DNA from: Thiotrichales bacterium
Lineage (GTDB): Bacteria; Pseudomonadota; Gammaproteobacteria; Beggiatoales; Beggiatoaceae
Length of the DNA stretch: 64,000 nt
Direction: 5' to 3'
Assembly (NCBI GenBank): GCA_016744475.1
Contig: JADGEH010000016.1
Location: forward strand, 1 to 64,000
Shown here: in pieces, positions 53,102 to 62,706 of the stretch
How the letters are laid out: the number at the start of each line of letters is the position of its first letter
Numbering within the stretch: the stretch's first letter is position 1
Notes under the pieces: model-generated
The model's input: only the letters and a program-made list of their open reading frames with translations
What the model was told of the DNA's origin: nothing
The model's database searches: none
Made by a program: the position numbers and the translations under genes

Positions 53102-53642
53102 ACAAGAAAAAAACATCTTACGTCAAATTGCGCTAGATTCAATTCTGCATGGTCTGCATTCTGGTACGCCGCTCGGCGTTGATTCGACAGACTATTCTCT
53201 TGCGCTTCAGCATCAACGCGCGACCTTTGTCACTTTGCACCGTCAGCAAGTATTACGGGGTTGCATTGGCACTTTGACTGCCAGTCATCCTCTGGTGCTG
53301 GATGTGGCTTATCATGCTCATGCTGCGGCTTTTTCTGATCCCCGTTTTTCGCCGCTGCGTGAGGCAGAATTGGATGATTTATCCATTCATATTTCTGTAT
53401 TGAGTGAAGCTCAAGCGATGGATTTTAGTTCTGAAGCGGATTTGTTGGCTCAATTGCATCCGGGGATTGATGGACTTATTTTGCAGGAGGTAGGACACAC
53501 GGCGACATTTTTACCTTCCGTGTGGGAGCATTTGCCGCAACCAGAAGACTTTTGGCTGCATTTGAAACGTAAAGCCGGTTTGTCTAGCGAGCATTGGTCT
53601 AATACTCTGAAAGTATTACGTTATCAAGCTGAGTCGATTTAG
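53088..53642 (+). CDS. amrA: AmmeMemoRadiSam system protein A (AMMECR1 domain)
   Basis: 184-residue AMMECR1 domain with LRGCIGTLTASHPLVLDVAYHAHAAAFSDPRFSPL, the family signature, and LEVHISVL-like ISVLSEA. ATG 53088 lies inside the end of the MEMO gene, so translation is coupled. Function is undefined in bacteria. Confidence 0.9.
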   Translation: MSFTEQEKNILRQIALDSILHGLHSGTPLGVDSTDYSLALQHQRATFVTLHRQQVLRGCIGTLTASHPLVLDVAYHAHAAAFSDPRFSPLREAELDDLSIHISVLSEAQAMDFSSEADLLAQLHPGIDGLILQEVGHTATFLPSVWEHLPQPEDFWLHLKRKAGLSSEHWSNTLKVLRYQAESI

Positions 53643-53654
53643 CGTATCAGCGAC

Positions 53655-54776
53655 TCATTTAAATAGCGTCAGCACTCCGGTATAACCGTAGAGTCGATTA
53701 TGTGACACCTCTCCATTGGCGAAAAAGCCCACTAATGGAAAATCCCCTAACGTATCTTGGATAATTTTTAATTCTTGCGAATCTTTTCCAAATAAGTTCT
53801 CTCCCCGACCCAGACAACTGAAATACAACCCACCTCGTGGTGGTTGCTCTAAGTCTTTTTGAATCGACTCAAGCATACGTTGCATGTCTTCACGAGCCGT
53901 TTCAGCATCGCGGCGGGTGAATAATATAGACATCCCCGGTTTGATATTTTCCCCAATCGCCAGCAGACTACGTTCTGGATCAGCGCCGACTAAATTGCGC
54001 ACTAAATAATCACCCGTATCAGAACCCGTGATGGGAAAAGCAGCAAAAATATAGCCCGCCGCTTTATTAATATCACGCGCCAGCACTTCACCAATATCGC
54101 GCTTAAAGACTTCTAAAGCGGGTTCATCATCTAATTTAGCGATCACATTGTGATGGCCTTCGGTGATTTCATGACGAGCACCAATAGGAGAGCAACCTTG
54201 GGTTAAGCGCGTAGAAACGCCAATGGAGGGATCAAATAAAACACCGGATAAACCGCCTTCAACAATATCGTCGGCAATTTGTACATAACGAGTGCGAGAA
54301 CTGGACAATCCTCCGACTAAAAAAGCAGAATCTAGCGTTTCAGACAATTGTTCAATGATTTCGGGGACTTCATTGTTACGCGCATCACCATGCACAACTG
54401 AAAACACGGCTAATTTATCTCGGTACCAGCTTTCATGCTGTGTGCAAAAATTATCCAGTTGTTGACTACTAATCGTAGAAAAAACTTCAAAACTGCCTGC
54501 TGGAAATTCGCCCAACATCACCACCACAGCCGAGGTATCAAAATATTCTGTGCCTGTACTGCATACGCCCACGCCCACACTGCCTGTCCAATGCGGGACG
54601 CTCGTATTATTTTGAAAAAAATGCAAAATATCCTGGGCTTTGCTGGATAACACATCACTGATATAAAGAAACCCCAAATTGGCATCAGGAGACACTTCGC
54701 CCAGTTGTTCTAAACAATCAGCGACAATATGTTCCCAAGCATCTCCTTGAGCATGAGCATAAGCAAAAGCTGTCAT
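53655..54776 (-). CDS. FIST domain signal-transduction protein
   Basis: 373 residues with FIST_N (ANLGFLYISDVLS, AFLVGGLSSSR) followed by FIST_C (TFAGADPERS-like LVGADPERSLLAIGE, FFANGEVSHNRLYGYTGVLTLF). FIST proteins are thought to sense small ligands such as amino acids and feed into two-component or diguanylate signalling. No kinase adjoins it. aaggaaga precedes the ATG. It converges with amrA with only 12 bases between the stops. Confidence 0.88.
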   Translation of the reverse strand: MTAFAYAHAQGDAWEHIVADCLEQLGEVSPDANLGFLYISDVLSSKAQDILHFFQNNTSVPHWTGSVGVGVCSTGTEYFDTSAVVVMLGEFPAGSFEVFSTISSQQLDNFCTQHESWYRDKLAVFSVVHGDARNNEVPEIIEQLSETLDSAFLVGGLSSSRTRYVQIADDIVEGGLSGVLFDPSIGVSTRLTQGCSPIGARHEITEGHHNVIAKLDDEPALEVFKRDIGEVLARDINKAAGYIFAAFPITGSDTGDYLVRNLVGADPERSLLAIGENIKPGMSILFTRRDAETAREDMQRMLESIQKDLEQPPRGGLYFSCLGRGENLFGKDSQELKIIQDTLGDFPLVGFFANGEVSHNRLYGYTGVLTLFK

Positions 54777-54826
54777 GAAATCTTCCTTGGGAATCGAGTA
54801 AAGCAGTCTGCTGCTTTAGGGACATT

Positions 54827-54915
54827 AGAGCCTATACGAAAACGGGATAATCGGCTGCAAACTTGCCTCAAAATGGCGAATTTTCGCTTCGATTCCCCAT
54901 CTTCGTATAGGCTCT
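54827..54915 (-). repeat. family-1 89-bp deletion-form hairpin repeat, copy E
   Basis: Both termini are intact but the central ~72 bases, including the apex, are missing. The join falls at the same place as in copy F (59692-59780). Its last base is part of the secF TAA stop codon. Confidence 0.9.
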
Positions 54916-55871
54916 TAGCGATAAGGTTGTTCTTCAATCTCATCTTTATCTTTAACCACGGGCATCAAGTCTGCTTTGCTCACACCGAGAGCTAGAGTCG
55001 TTGCGCTGGCGACATAAATGGAGGAATACGTCCCTACGATAACCCCAATAATTAAGGCAGTGGCAAAACCATGAATCATTTCTCCCCCTAGGACAAACAG
55101 GGATAGCACCACTAATAAAGTCGTAATAGACGTCATCAAGGTACGAACCAAGGTTTGGTTCAAAGAAGTATTCATCACTTCAACCGGTTTACCTTTACGC
55201 ATTTTCAAAAAATTATCACGAATGCGGTCAAATACCACGATGGTATCATTCAAAGAATAACCAATCACAGCTAATAAAGCCGCCAATACGGTTAAATCAA
55301 ATTCAAATTGAAACAATGCAAAGGCTCCTAATGTAATGAGCGCATCATGCACCAAAGCTAGGACTGAACCTAATGCAAAACGTTTTTCAAAACGAAAGGT
55401 GACATAAATCAAAATGCCAATCAGTGTATACAGTAAAGCCAGTCCTCCATTTTCTATTAATTCTTTGCCTACTTGTGGACCGACAAATTCCACTCGACGC
55501 ATATTGACGGTATCACCATCATGATTTAATAGTTTTAATATTTCATTGCTCAGGGTTTCATTGTTTTTATCTTCATGTAGACCCAAACGAATTAAGACAT
55601 CTTTATCCGTACCAAAATGCTGTACCACTGCATCATCATATCCGCCTTTACTCAGCGTGCTACGGATTGATGAAAGATCAGCGGTTTCTTGATAGCCAAC
55701 TTCCACCAAAGTACCGCCAGTGAAATCAATACCGAAATTCAAACCACGCACCGCTAAACTACCCACGGATAACAGCAACATAATGCCGGAAATTAAAGCG
55801 GCAATACGGATGTGTTTGTTTTCCAGAAAATGAAAATTGAAGTGTTGATCATTAAAATCAAGGAGTGCCAT
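54915..55871 (-). CDS. secF: protein translocase subunit SecF
   Basis: 318-residue six-helix membrane protein of the SecDF proton-driven export motor. NFGIDFTGGTLVEV, ALVHDALITLGAF, AVIGYSLNDTIVVFDRIRDNF and the RTLMTSITTLLVVLSLF segment are characteristic. It follows secD after 111 bases. The gene ends at a hairpin repeat that may be its terminator. Confidence 0.97.
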   Translation of the reverse strand: MALLDFNDQHFNFHFLENKHIRIAALISGIMLLLSVGSLAVRGLNFGIDFTGGTLVEVGYQETADLSSIRSTLSKGGYDDAVVQHFGTDKDVLIRLGLHEDKNNETLSNEILKLLNHDGDTVNMRRVEFVGPQVGKELIENGGLALLYTLIGILIYVTFRFEKRFALGSVLALVHDALITLGAFALFQFEFDLTVLAALLAVIGYSLNDTIVVFDRIRDNFLKMRKGKPVEVMNTSLNQTLVRTLMTSITTLLVVLSLFVLGGEMIHGFATALIIGVIVGTYSSIYVASATTLALGVSKADLMPVVKDKDEIEEQPYR

Positions 55872-55982
55872 CAGCTATTCATCTCCAAGTGAGTTAAGTG
55901 ACTCTGCTTGCATGAAGCAGAGGTGATTTTTGTATGAAGCCAGCCCTATTGGTGATAGCTGCCCTCTATGTCAGTGACCTGT

Positions 55983-57815
55983 TTACAAAGGCAGTTGTTT
56001 GAGTTTTTTATTGCCATACCGCCAGTTGATGATACTGCGACTCACCATGATGGCAGTAAACATTGAAGTGATAATGCCTAAAGATAAAGTCACCGCAAAA
56101 CCTTTCACAGGGCCGGTACCAAAACTAAACAACACCATACCTGCTATCAAAGTGGTGACATTGGCATCTAAAATAGTACCAAAGGCTTTTTCAAAACCAG
56201 AGTGAATACTGGCTTGAGGACTATTGCCATTACGTACTTCTTCACGAATACGCTCATAAATCAATACATTGGCATCAATCGCCATACCAATAGTCAGAAG
56301 AATACCCGCAATCCCTGGTAACGTGAGCGTGGCTTGTAGCATGGATAGCAAAGCAATCACAATCACCACATTCAATAACATGGCAATATTAGCGACTATG
56401 CCAAAAACGCTGTAGCGCAGCACCATGAATACCAAGACCAAAGCAAAACCCATCATGATAGACATCATGCCTTGTTGAATGTTTTCAGCTCCAAGGCTTG
56501 GGCCGATGGTGCGTTCTTCAATAATTTCAACCGGAGCTTTCAAAGCCCCTGCGCGTAATAAGAGAGCCAGATTAACTGCTTCATTTTGTTCTAAACCCGT
56601 GATTTGAAAATTTTTCCCAAAGGGTTCTTGAATCGTCGCTACATTAATGACTTCTTCGATTTTTTTGCGTTTTTTGATGGTTTTACCATCGACTACTTTG
56701 TTTTCCACCTTATGTTCAATAAAGACCACAGCCATGGGCTTTTGCACATTTTTCTTCGTGGTATCAAACATTTTTTTCGCACCCTTGCCATCTAAACGCA
56801 CCACGGCTGCGGGCTGTGCTGTACGTTGATCAATGGTAGAAGCGGCGTGGTTAATTTGATCGCCGGTGACAATCACGCTGCGTTTTAGCCATACGGAATG
56901 ACCTTCACGATGCTTGTATTCACGAGAATTAGGCCCTTGTTCTCCGACCAAACGAAATTCTAAAGTGGCAGTGGCACCGAGAATTTCTTTAGCACGCGCA
57001 GTATCTTGCACACCGGGCAATTGCACCACAATACGCTCATCACCTTGCCGTTGAATGACGGGTTCAGCCACGCCTAACTCATTGACACGATTACGTAAAG
57101 TAGTGATATTTTGTTCTATCGCGGTACTTTTAGCTTCTTTCAACGCGACAGTTGTATATTTAAACACCATGCTGAAAGTATCTGTGCCATCAAATATTTT
57201 TCCGAGCAATTCAGGATAATTTGTAGTCACCAGTTGCAAGGCTTGATCACGCGCTTCCAGCGCTGTAAAGGCGACTTCTACCCCACCTTGTGGCAAGCGA
57301 CGCACTGTTTTATAGCGCAATTTATTTTCACGCAATAAAGCACGAAACTCCTGCACAAAACGCTCTTCGTCTTGCTTAATGGCGGTGTCCATATCAATAG
57401 CCATTAAGAAATGTACCCCACCACGTAAATCCAAACCTAAATACATGGGCTGCGCTCCGATGGCTGCGAGCCAACCGGGAGTGCTAGGGGCAAGGTTTTG
57501 AGCCACCACGTAGCGGCGCAAAACTTCAGCATCCTTGAGGGCTGAATAGGCTTGTAACTGGACATCACCACTATCAAAGCGCAGCAATAGTTGATGATTG
57601 TTACGTTCTATGCGTTTGGCTTTGATATTTGCAGCTTGCAATAAGTCTGTCACCTGATTCTCAAGGGCTTCAGTGACTTGCATATCACTGGTGTATCCCG
57701 GAGAAATTTGTACAGCGGGATCAGCAATAAATAGATTAGGCAGTGCGTACAATGCGGAAATGACTAACACCACAGCAATAATGGCGTATTTCCAGGGAGA
57801 ATAGTGATTCATCAT
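55983..57815 (-). CDS. secD: protein translocase subunit SecD
   Basis: 610 residues with an N-terminal helix, periplasmic P1 head (GLDLRGGVHFLMAIDMD) and five C-terminal helices with GIAGILLTIGMAIDANVLIYERIREE, including the Asp needed for proton flow. Assists late steps of preprotein export with SecF and YajC. ATG 57815 or the adjacent ATG 57812 may be the start. Confidence 0.97.
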   Translation of the reverse strand: MMNHYSPWKYAIIAVVLVISALYALPNLFIADPAVQISPGYTSDMQVTEALENQVTDLLQAANIKAKRIERNNHQLLLRFDSGDVQLQAYSALKDAEVLRRYVVAQNLAPSTPGWLAAIGAQPMYLGLDLRGGVHFLMAIDMDTAIKQDEERFVQEFRALLRENKLRYKTVRRLPQGGVEVAFTALEARDQALQLVTTNYPELLGKIFDGTDTFSMVFKYTTVALKEAKSTAIEQNITTLRNRVNELGVAEPVIQRQGDERIVVQLPGVQDTARAKEILGATATLEFRLVGEQGPNSREYKHREGHSVWLKRSVIVTGDQINHAASTIDQRTAQPAAVVRLDGKGAKKMFDTTKKNVQKPMAVVFIEHKVENKVVDGKTIKKRKKIEEVINVATIQEPFGKNFQITGLEQNEAVNLALLLRAGALKAPVEIIEERTIGPSLGAENIQQGMMSIMMGFALVLVFMVLRYSVFGIVANIAMLLNVVIVIALLSMLQATLTLPGIAGILLTIGMAIDANVLIYERIREEVRNGNSPQASIHSGFEKAFGTILDANVTTLIAGMVLFSFGTGPVKGFAVTLSLGIITSMFTAIMVSRSIINWRYGNKKLKQLPL

Positions 57816-57901
57816 GGTTAGTAGTCAGTTAAATGGAATAGAGGAGGGTACTGCGCTTAGCGTCAAAACATCTAAAGCGCAGCAACAAGGAGGGGAAGCG
57901 G

Positions 57902-58234
57902 TTACAGAGAATTGGAAGTGCCTTTAGGCATCACCGCTGAAATCGCATCTTTTTGGATTTTAACCTGCGTATTTTCAGCAATTTGTAGTTGTACAAAATT
58001 GTCGCCTAAATCGGTGATTTTACCGAGAAGACCACCGTTGGTGACAATTTCATCACCTTTTGCCAAGCTATCCACCATTTTTTTATGTTCTTTAACGCGC
58101 TTGGTTTGTGGACGAATTAACAAAAAATAAAAGACTGCAAATAAAATAACCAAGGGTAAAAAATCGGTTAAACCAGGGGTGCTCGCAACCGCTCCAGCAC
58201 CCTCAGCATGGGCTGCTTGAATCAAAAAATCCAT
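57902..58234 (-). CDS. yajC: preprotein translocase subunit YajC
   Basis: 110 residues, one N-terminal membrane helix (LPLVILFAVFYFLLIRPQ) followed by TKRVKEHKKMVDSLAKGDEIVTNGGLLGKI, the standard YajC sequence. Same strand and order as yajC-secD-secF in most gammaproteobacteria. taggag precedes the ATG. No tgt/queA is found upstream. Confidence 0.95.
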   Translation of the reverse strand: MDFLIQAAHAEGAGAVASTPGLTDFLPLVILFAVFYFLLIRPQTKRVKEHKKMVDSLAKGDEIVTNGGLLGKITDLGDNFVQLQIAENTQVKIQKDAISAVMPKGTSNSL

Positions 58235-58436
58235 GTTGGCTCCTAAAGTTCACTTATTTGGGGATGCAGGCGATATAAGGCCACACCTGTTAATTTCTAT
58301 AGCACACCGCTTAAATATATGCGGTGTAAACAGACAAGCGCGGCATTATGCCACTGCACTGATAGAGATGCTATCTCTGTTTCATACGGCTGTATTTAGG
58401 CTGTTTATCCAATGCATAAGCCTAAACCCTATCGGC

Positions 58437-58634
58437 TTATTTTGCCTTATCAAGCAAAAAATATTCGGTGCCGCAATAAGGACATTTGGCTTGTCCTGTT
58501 TCTTCTACGGATAAATAGACTTTGGGATGGGAGTTCCATTGACTCATATCAGACATAGGGCAATGCAAAGGCACATCATCATGAGTAATGTCATAACGAT
58601 TCTGTGCATTCGGGGTCATTTCTTGTGTGGCCAT
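58437..58634 (-). CDS. CHCC-type zinc-finger protein
   Basis: 65-residue protein with LHCPMSDMSQWNSHPKVYLSVEETGQAKCPYCGTEYFL, fitting the zf-CHCC pattern (C, H, CxxC) related to the NDUFS6 zinc domain of complex I. Commonly next to ilvE in gammaproteobacteria. It lies 12 bases downstream of ilvE here. Function unknown. Confidence 0.88.
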   Translation of the reverse strand: MATQEMTPNAQNRYDITHDDVPLHCPMSDMSQWNSHPKVYLSVEETGQAKCPYCGTEYFLLDKAK

Positions 58635-58646
58635 GTTTACAATCCT

Positions 58647-59570
58647 TTAAGCAACATAATTCAACCAGTTCTGGTGTTCGATACTGCGACCGTGCACCAC
58701 ATCAAAATATTGAGTTTGTAGCTGCTCAGTGATAGGGCCTCGAACACCATCTCCTATCATGCGATTATCTAATTCTCGAATGGGTGTCACTTCCGCCGCA
58801 GAACCAGTAAAAAAGGCTTCATCTGCAATGTACACTTCGTCGCGGGTGATGTGCTTTTCTTGCACCTGATAACCATTGGCTTGTGCCAGTTGGATGATGG
58901 TGTTGCGAGTAATGCCATCCAGTGCTGAGGTCAAGAAAGGCGTATAAATAATGCCGTCACGCACGATAAAAATGTTTTCTCCGCTGCCTTCCGCTACATA
59001 GCCTTCCGCATCCAACAACAACGCTTCATCGTAACCACAGGCTAGAGCTTCCTGTAAAGCCAGCATGGAGTTCATATAGTTCCCGGTCGCCTTGGCCTTA
59101 CACATGGTGATATTAACGTGGTGACGGGTATAGGATGAGGTACGAATCCGAATGCCTTTTTCGATACCTTCTTGTCCTAGATACGCGCCCCAAGTCCAAG
59201 CAGCGATGGCCACATTCACTTTTAAATTATCCGCGCGTAAGCCCATGCCTTCGGAACCATAAAACACGAGGGGGCGAATGTAGGCGCTATCTAATTGATT
59301 ATCGCGCACCACCACCCGGCAAGCCTCATTAATCGTGGCCTGATCATAGGGTATAGGCATATTTAAAATATGGGCAGAATCAAATAAGCGGCGGGTATGT
59401 TCAGGCAGGCGAAAAATGGCGGTACCTTGCTCTGCGTGATAAGCACGTAAACCTTCAAACACGCCCATGCCATAGTGCAAGCTGTGGGTTAAAACGTGTA
59501 TACGTGCATCGCGCCAGGGCACTAATTCGCCATTGAACCAGATGACACCATCGCGGTCATCCATAGACAT
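58647..59570 (-). CDS. ilvE: branched-chain amino acid aminotransferase IlvE
   Basis: Class IV PLP aminotransferase that forms valine, leucine and isoleucine. Motifs are THSLHYGMGVFEGLRAY, YIRPLVFYGSEGMGL, KATGNYMNSMLALQEA with the catalytic Lys, EGYVAEGSGENIF and EAFFTGSAAEVTPI. 307 residues, full length. Cotranscribed with the zinc-finger gene. Confidence 0.96.
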   Translation of the reverse strand: MSMDDRDGVIWFNGELVPWRDARIHVLTHSLHYGMGVFEGLRAYHAEQGTAIFRLPEHTRRLFDSAHILNMPIPYDQATINEACRVVVRDNQLDSAYIRPLVFYGSEGMGLRADNLKVNVAIAAWTWGAYLGQEGIEKGIRIRTSSYTRHHVNITMCKAKATGNYMNSMLALQEALACGYDEALLLDAEGYVAEGSGENIFIVRDGIIYTPFLTSALDGITRNTIIQLAQANGYQVQEKHITRDEVYIADEAFFTGSAAEVTPIRELDNRMIGDGVRGPITEQLQTQYFDVVHGRSIEHQNWLNYVA

Positions 59571-59691
59571 TGCTGCATCTCCTCGTGTAGATGGGGGTTA
59601 ATCACTGACGTTATGCGGTGTGCTTAACGTCAGTCAATTCGTAGTATGGGGGACTAACACCGCTCTAAGCGGTATCATCCCTAAAATTCTG

Positions 59692-59780
59692 AGAGCCTAT
59701 ACAAAGATGGGGAATCGAAGCGAAAATTCGCCATTTTGAGGCAGGTTTGCAGCCGATTATCCCGTTTTCGTATAGGCTCT
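59692..59780 (+). repeat. family-1 89-bp deletion-form hairpin repeat, copy F
   Basis: Same length and join point as copy E but inverted. Termini agagcctatac and gtataggctct. Lies between ilvE and the hemerythrin gene. Confidence 0.9.
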
Positions 59781-59829
59781 GAAGCTTCAATTGTAACGAT
59801 AGCCAGAGTCATTGGATAGAGAAAAACGC

Positions 59830-60219
59830 TTACTGGGCTTTTAAGTGTGCGGCTAAGGCGCTATCCATCATTTTCAGATGTTGATCAAACCAACTGGGCA
59901 ATTGTTCTCGAAGATAAGCACGTCCCATCGCCGTGTTGCCTGCGGCGACTCGCGGGGCAAAACGGTTTAAGTCGCCTAAAATGCGTTGATGATCATCAAT
60001 ATGCTCACGGCTTGCCGGAAATTGACTGTCTTGCATCCAGCGTTCTTCGATGTTGAAATGGGCTTTTGTATGACTCAGTAAGGTGGGAAATAAGGTCATG
60101 AAAGTGTCTTTAGGTGCCGCATTGAGTTGGTTTAATAAAGCGACAAATTCACGATGCGTTTGATCCATCTCAGGCCAGTTGACGATATAGTCCTGTTCAA
60201 ATGAAGCGAGGAGAGTCAT
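59830..60219 (-). CDS. bacteriohemerythrin
   Basis: 129-residue oxygen-binding di-iron protein. The full ligand set is visible: H in MDQTHREF, H and E in HTKAHFNIEERWM, H in HIDDHQRIL, and H and D in WFDQHLKMMDSALAAHL. Probably delivers or senses oxygen. It begins two bases after the mtnP stop codon, an unusual association. Confidence 0.93.
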   Translation of the reverse strand: MTLLASFEQDYIVNWPEMDQTHREFVALLNQLNAAPKDTFMTLFPTLLSHTKAHFNIEERWMQDSQFPASREHIDDHQRILGDLNRFAPRVAAGNTAMGRAYLREQLPSWFDQHLKMMDSALAAHLKAQ

Positions 60220-60221
60220 AT

Positions 60222-60974
60222 CTATACCAATGGCAATAAAGCGGCTAACAACACACGCGCGTTATCCAAACCGATTTTCATGTTGCTTTCCACTTCATCC
60301 ATGCTGATTTCTCCGGTGCCACGCCCTGCGGCGGCATTGGCGACGACTGCACAGGTGGCGTAACACATGTTCAGTTCACGCGCTAATGAGGCTTCAGGCA
60401 TTCCGGTCATACCGACTAAATCACAACCATCGCGCTCAAAACGATCAATTTCTGCCGCCGTTTCCAGACGCGGCCCTTGCGTGGCGGCATAAACTCCTTG
60501 TTTATGGATACGGAGATCAGTGTTGTCTCCGGCTTTGAGTAAGCTATCCCGTAAACGTCCGCAGTAAGGCTCGGTAAAATCAATGTGAGCGACGCTTTCC
60601 GCTCTATCCCCTTGTCCTTGTTCAAAAAACGTATGCGAACGCCCCCAGGTATAATCAATCAGTTGATGTGGAATAACCAAATCACCGGGCTGCATGTCAG
60701 GATGAATAGAACCAACAGAAGCAAATGCCAGCACCGTATCAACGCCTAAATGTTCCAGACACCAAAGATTGGCGCGGTAGTTAATTTGATGCGGCGGAAT
60801 ATTATGCCCATAGCCGTGACGCGGTAAAAACATCATAGTGATGTCGCAGTATTGCCCATAAGTGACAGGCCCTGAAGGCTCGCCATAAGGCGTGTGTACT
60901 GCGCGTTTACGGTCGATTTGCATACCGGGCAGCGAGGTGATGCCCGTGCCGCCAATAATGGCTAGTTTTGCCAT
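60222..60974 (-). CDS. mtnP: S-methyl-5'-thioinosine (or thioadenosine) phosphorylase
   Basis: Purine nucleoside phosphorylase of the MTAP family: LAIIGGTGITSLPGM, FLPRHGYGHNIPPHQINYRANL, DLVGMTGMPEASLARELNMCYATCAVVANAA. Recycles the methylthio-purine left by polyamine synthesis. In Pseudomonas relatives this subgroup prefers methylthioinosine, so that specificity is possible here. ATG 60974 is preceded by aaagga. It lies two bases after hpt. Confidence 0.9.
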   Translation of the reverse strand: MAKLAIIGGTGITSLPGMQIDRKRAVHTPYGEPSGPVTYGQYCDITMMFLPRHGYGHNIPPHQINYRANLWCLEHLGVDTVLAFASVGSIHPDMQPGDLVIPHQLIDYTWGRSHTFFEQGQGDRAESVAHIDFTEPYCGRLRDSLLKAGDNTDLRIHKQGVYAATQGPRLETAAEIDRFERDGCDLVGMTGMPEASLARELNMCYATCAVVANAAAGRGTGEISMDEVESNMKIGLDNARVLLAALLPLV

Positions 60975-60976
60975 GT

Positions 60977-61543
60977 TTATAATCCTTTTACAGCGTAAAT
61001 GCCGCGTGCGTTGCGCCAATATTTATGATAATCCAAGCCATAACCAAACACATAGCGATTAGGAATGCTTAAGCCCGTAAAGTCAGCTTGTGCCAGCCCA
61101 TCAGGATGACGTGCGCCTTGTTTTTCCACCACCACCGCACTGAGAACTTCTTTAACCCCTTGTGCTTGGCAATAGTTGACCAAGGCTTGCATGGTCAGCC
61201 CTTCATCAAGAATATCGTCAATCAGCAACACACAGCGATCACGTAATTCAATATCGGGGTATTTTTTCCAATGTAACTCACTCCCCTGTGTGCTACCACG
61301 ATAACGGGAAGCGTGAATGCTATCGAGTTGTAATGGAAAATCTAATAATGGCAATAGATAACCGGTAGGAATAATACCGCCTGTCAGCACACTCAGGCAG
61401 ATAGGGTCGCTGTCTTTGAGTCGTGCGGTGATGGCATCAGCCATGTTTTGAAAAGCTTGTTCAACTTGAGCCGCATCACATAGGCATTCAGCCTCTCGAC
61501 GAGCGTCGGTGATAGACGGTAAATTTACATCATTCACTAGCAT
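60977..61543 (-). CDS. hpt: hypoxanthine-guanine phosphoribosyltransferase
   Basis: 188-residue PRTase. The PRPP loop VLLIDDILDEGLTMQALVNYC, the LSVLTGGIIPTGYLL P1 region and RYVFGYGLDYHKYWRNARGIYAV (Asp/Tyr-rich base site) identify a 6-oxopurine enzyme. It salvages the base released by the phosphorylase encoded immediately downstream, so the two form a functional salvage operon. Confidence 0.92.
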   Translation of the reverse strand: MLVNDVNLPSITDARREAECLCDAAQVEQAFQNMADAITARLKDSDPICLSVLTGGIIPTGYLLPLLDFPLQLDSIHASRYRGSTQGSELHWKKYPDIELRDRCVLLIDDILDEGLTMQALVNYCQAQGVKEVLSAVVVEKQGARHPDGLAQADFTGLSIPNRYVFGYGLDYHKYWRNARGIYAVKGL

Positions 61544-61574
61544 CTTTCCTTATAAAAACTTTGAATTCATCATT

Positions 61575-62660
61575 TCAATTGAGAGCGTTGCGTAAAGCAT
61601 CTAAAAAAGCTCGGTTTTCTTCTGGTTTACCCACTGTTACGCGCAAACAATGCTCTAACATGGGATGCGAACCATGCAGGTTTTTAATTAAAACCCCTGC
61701 TTGTTTCAAAGCATTAAATGTTTTAGGGGCATCGGGTACACGGAATAAAATAAAGTTGGCTTGACTAGGCCAAGCTTGTACTGCGGCTAGATTTTGCAAA
61801 CAACTCAACATTTGAGCACGAGAAGCACGGATTTTATCGGTTTGTTCCAATAATTGATCATAATGCTGTAGTGCAAACACGGCACTGGCTTGCGTCAATA
61901 CATTGATATTATACGGCAAACGGATTTTATCTAATTCATGCAACCAATCCGCAGAACCCACTAATAAACCTAAACGCAAACCCGCCAAACCGATTTTAGA
62001 CACCGTGCGCATCACTAACAAATTCTCATAATCATTTAATGCGTTGATAAAGCTATCATCAGCAAACGCGCAATAGGCTTCATCCACCACCACCAGTCCC
62101 GGAGCCGCTTTAATGATGCGCTCCACGGCTTCGCGTTCAAACAAATCCCCCGTGGGATTATTTGGATAAGCCAAAAAAATCAAGGCGGGTTGATGTTGTT
62201 CTATAGCTTCAAGCATGGCGGGTAAATCCAAACTGAAATCATCAGCCCGTAAAGGTACCGCTTGATATTGCAAGCCCGTCACCTGTGCCAGTAATTTATA
62301 CATCACAAAGCTGGGTTCTACGGAGAGCAAAGTACGCTGGCTACCCGTCACCGCTAACATCAGCATTTGAATCAATTCATCCGAACCATTGCCTAGAATT
62401 AACGCCATATTTTCTGGAATTTGCATGGCTTTGCGTAATTCATCTTTAACCGCTTGAGCACCGGGATCAGGATAGCGGTTAATATTGGCATTTTGCAGCC
62501 TCTCTAACCAGGACTGCTGCATCTCTTCATTCCAGGTATAGGGGTTTTCCATGGCATCCAGCTTAATGAGTTGACCCGGATCGGGGACGTGGTAAGCAGA
62601 CAATGCTCGAATATCTGGGCGAATCCAGGTGTTGATCAAGGTGTTTAATGTATCTGACAT
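61575..62660 (-). CDS. hisC: histidinol-phosphate aminotransferase
   Basis: Class I/II PLP enzyme, 361 residues: KLDAMENPYTWNEEMQ, RYPDPGAQAVKDEL, LGNGSDELIQMLMLA, AYPNNPTGDLF, VVDEAYCAF and RTVSKIGLAGLRLGLLVG with the Schiff-base Lys. It catalyses transamination of imidazole acetol phosphate in histidine synthesis. Other his genes are not nearby. 31 bases upstream of hpt on the same strand. Confidence 0.93.
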   Translation of the reverse strand: MSDTLNTLINTWIRPDIRALSAYHVPDPGQLIKLDAMENPYTWNEEMQQSWLERLQNANINRYPDPGAQAVKDELRKAMQIPENMALILGNGSDELIQMLMLAVTGSQRTLLSVEPSFVMYKLLAQVTGLQYQAVPLRADDFSLDLPAMLEAIEQHQPALIFLAYPNNPTGDLFEREAVERIIKAAPGLVVVDEAYCAFADDSFINALNDYENLLVMRTVSKIGLAGLRLGLLVGSADWLHELDKIRLPYNINVLTQASAVFALQHYDQLLEQTDKIRASRAQMLSCLQNLAAVQAWPSQANFILFRVPDAPKTFNALKQAGVLIKNLHGSHPMLEHCLRVTVGKPEENRAFLDALRNALN

Positions 62661-62706
62661 GGCGAATCTTCGTTAAAGTGACGTCTGAAAGAGGATGATG
62701 GGACTA

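Noticed and set aside
54729-54995. 88-residue frame between the FIST gene and secF
   Set aside because: Spans the 89-bp repeat and overlaps both neighbours in antisense.
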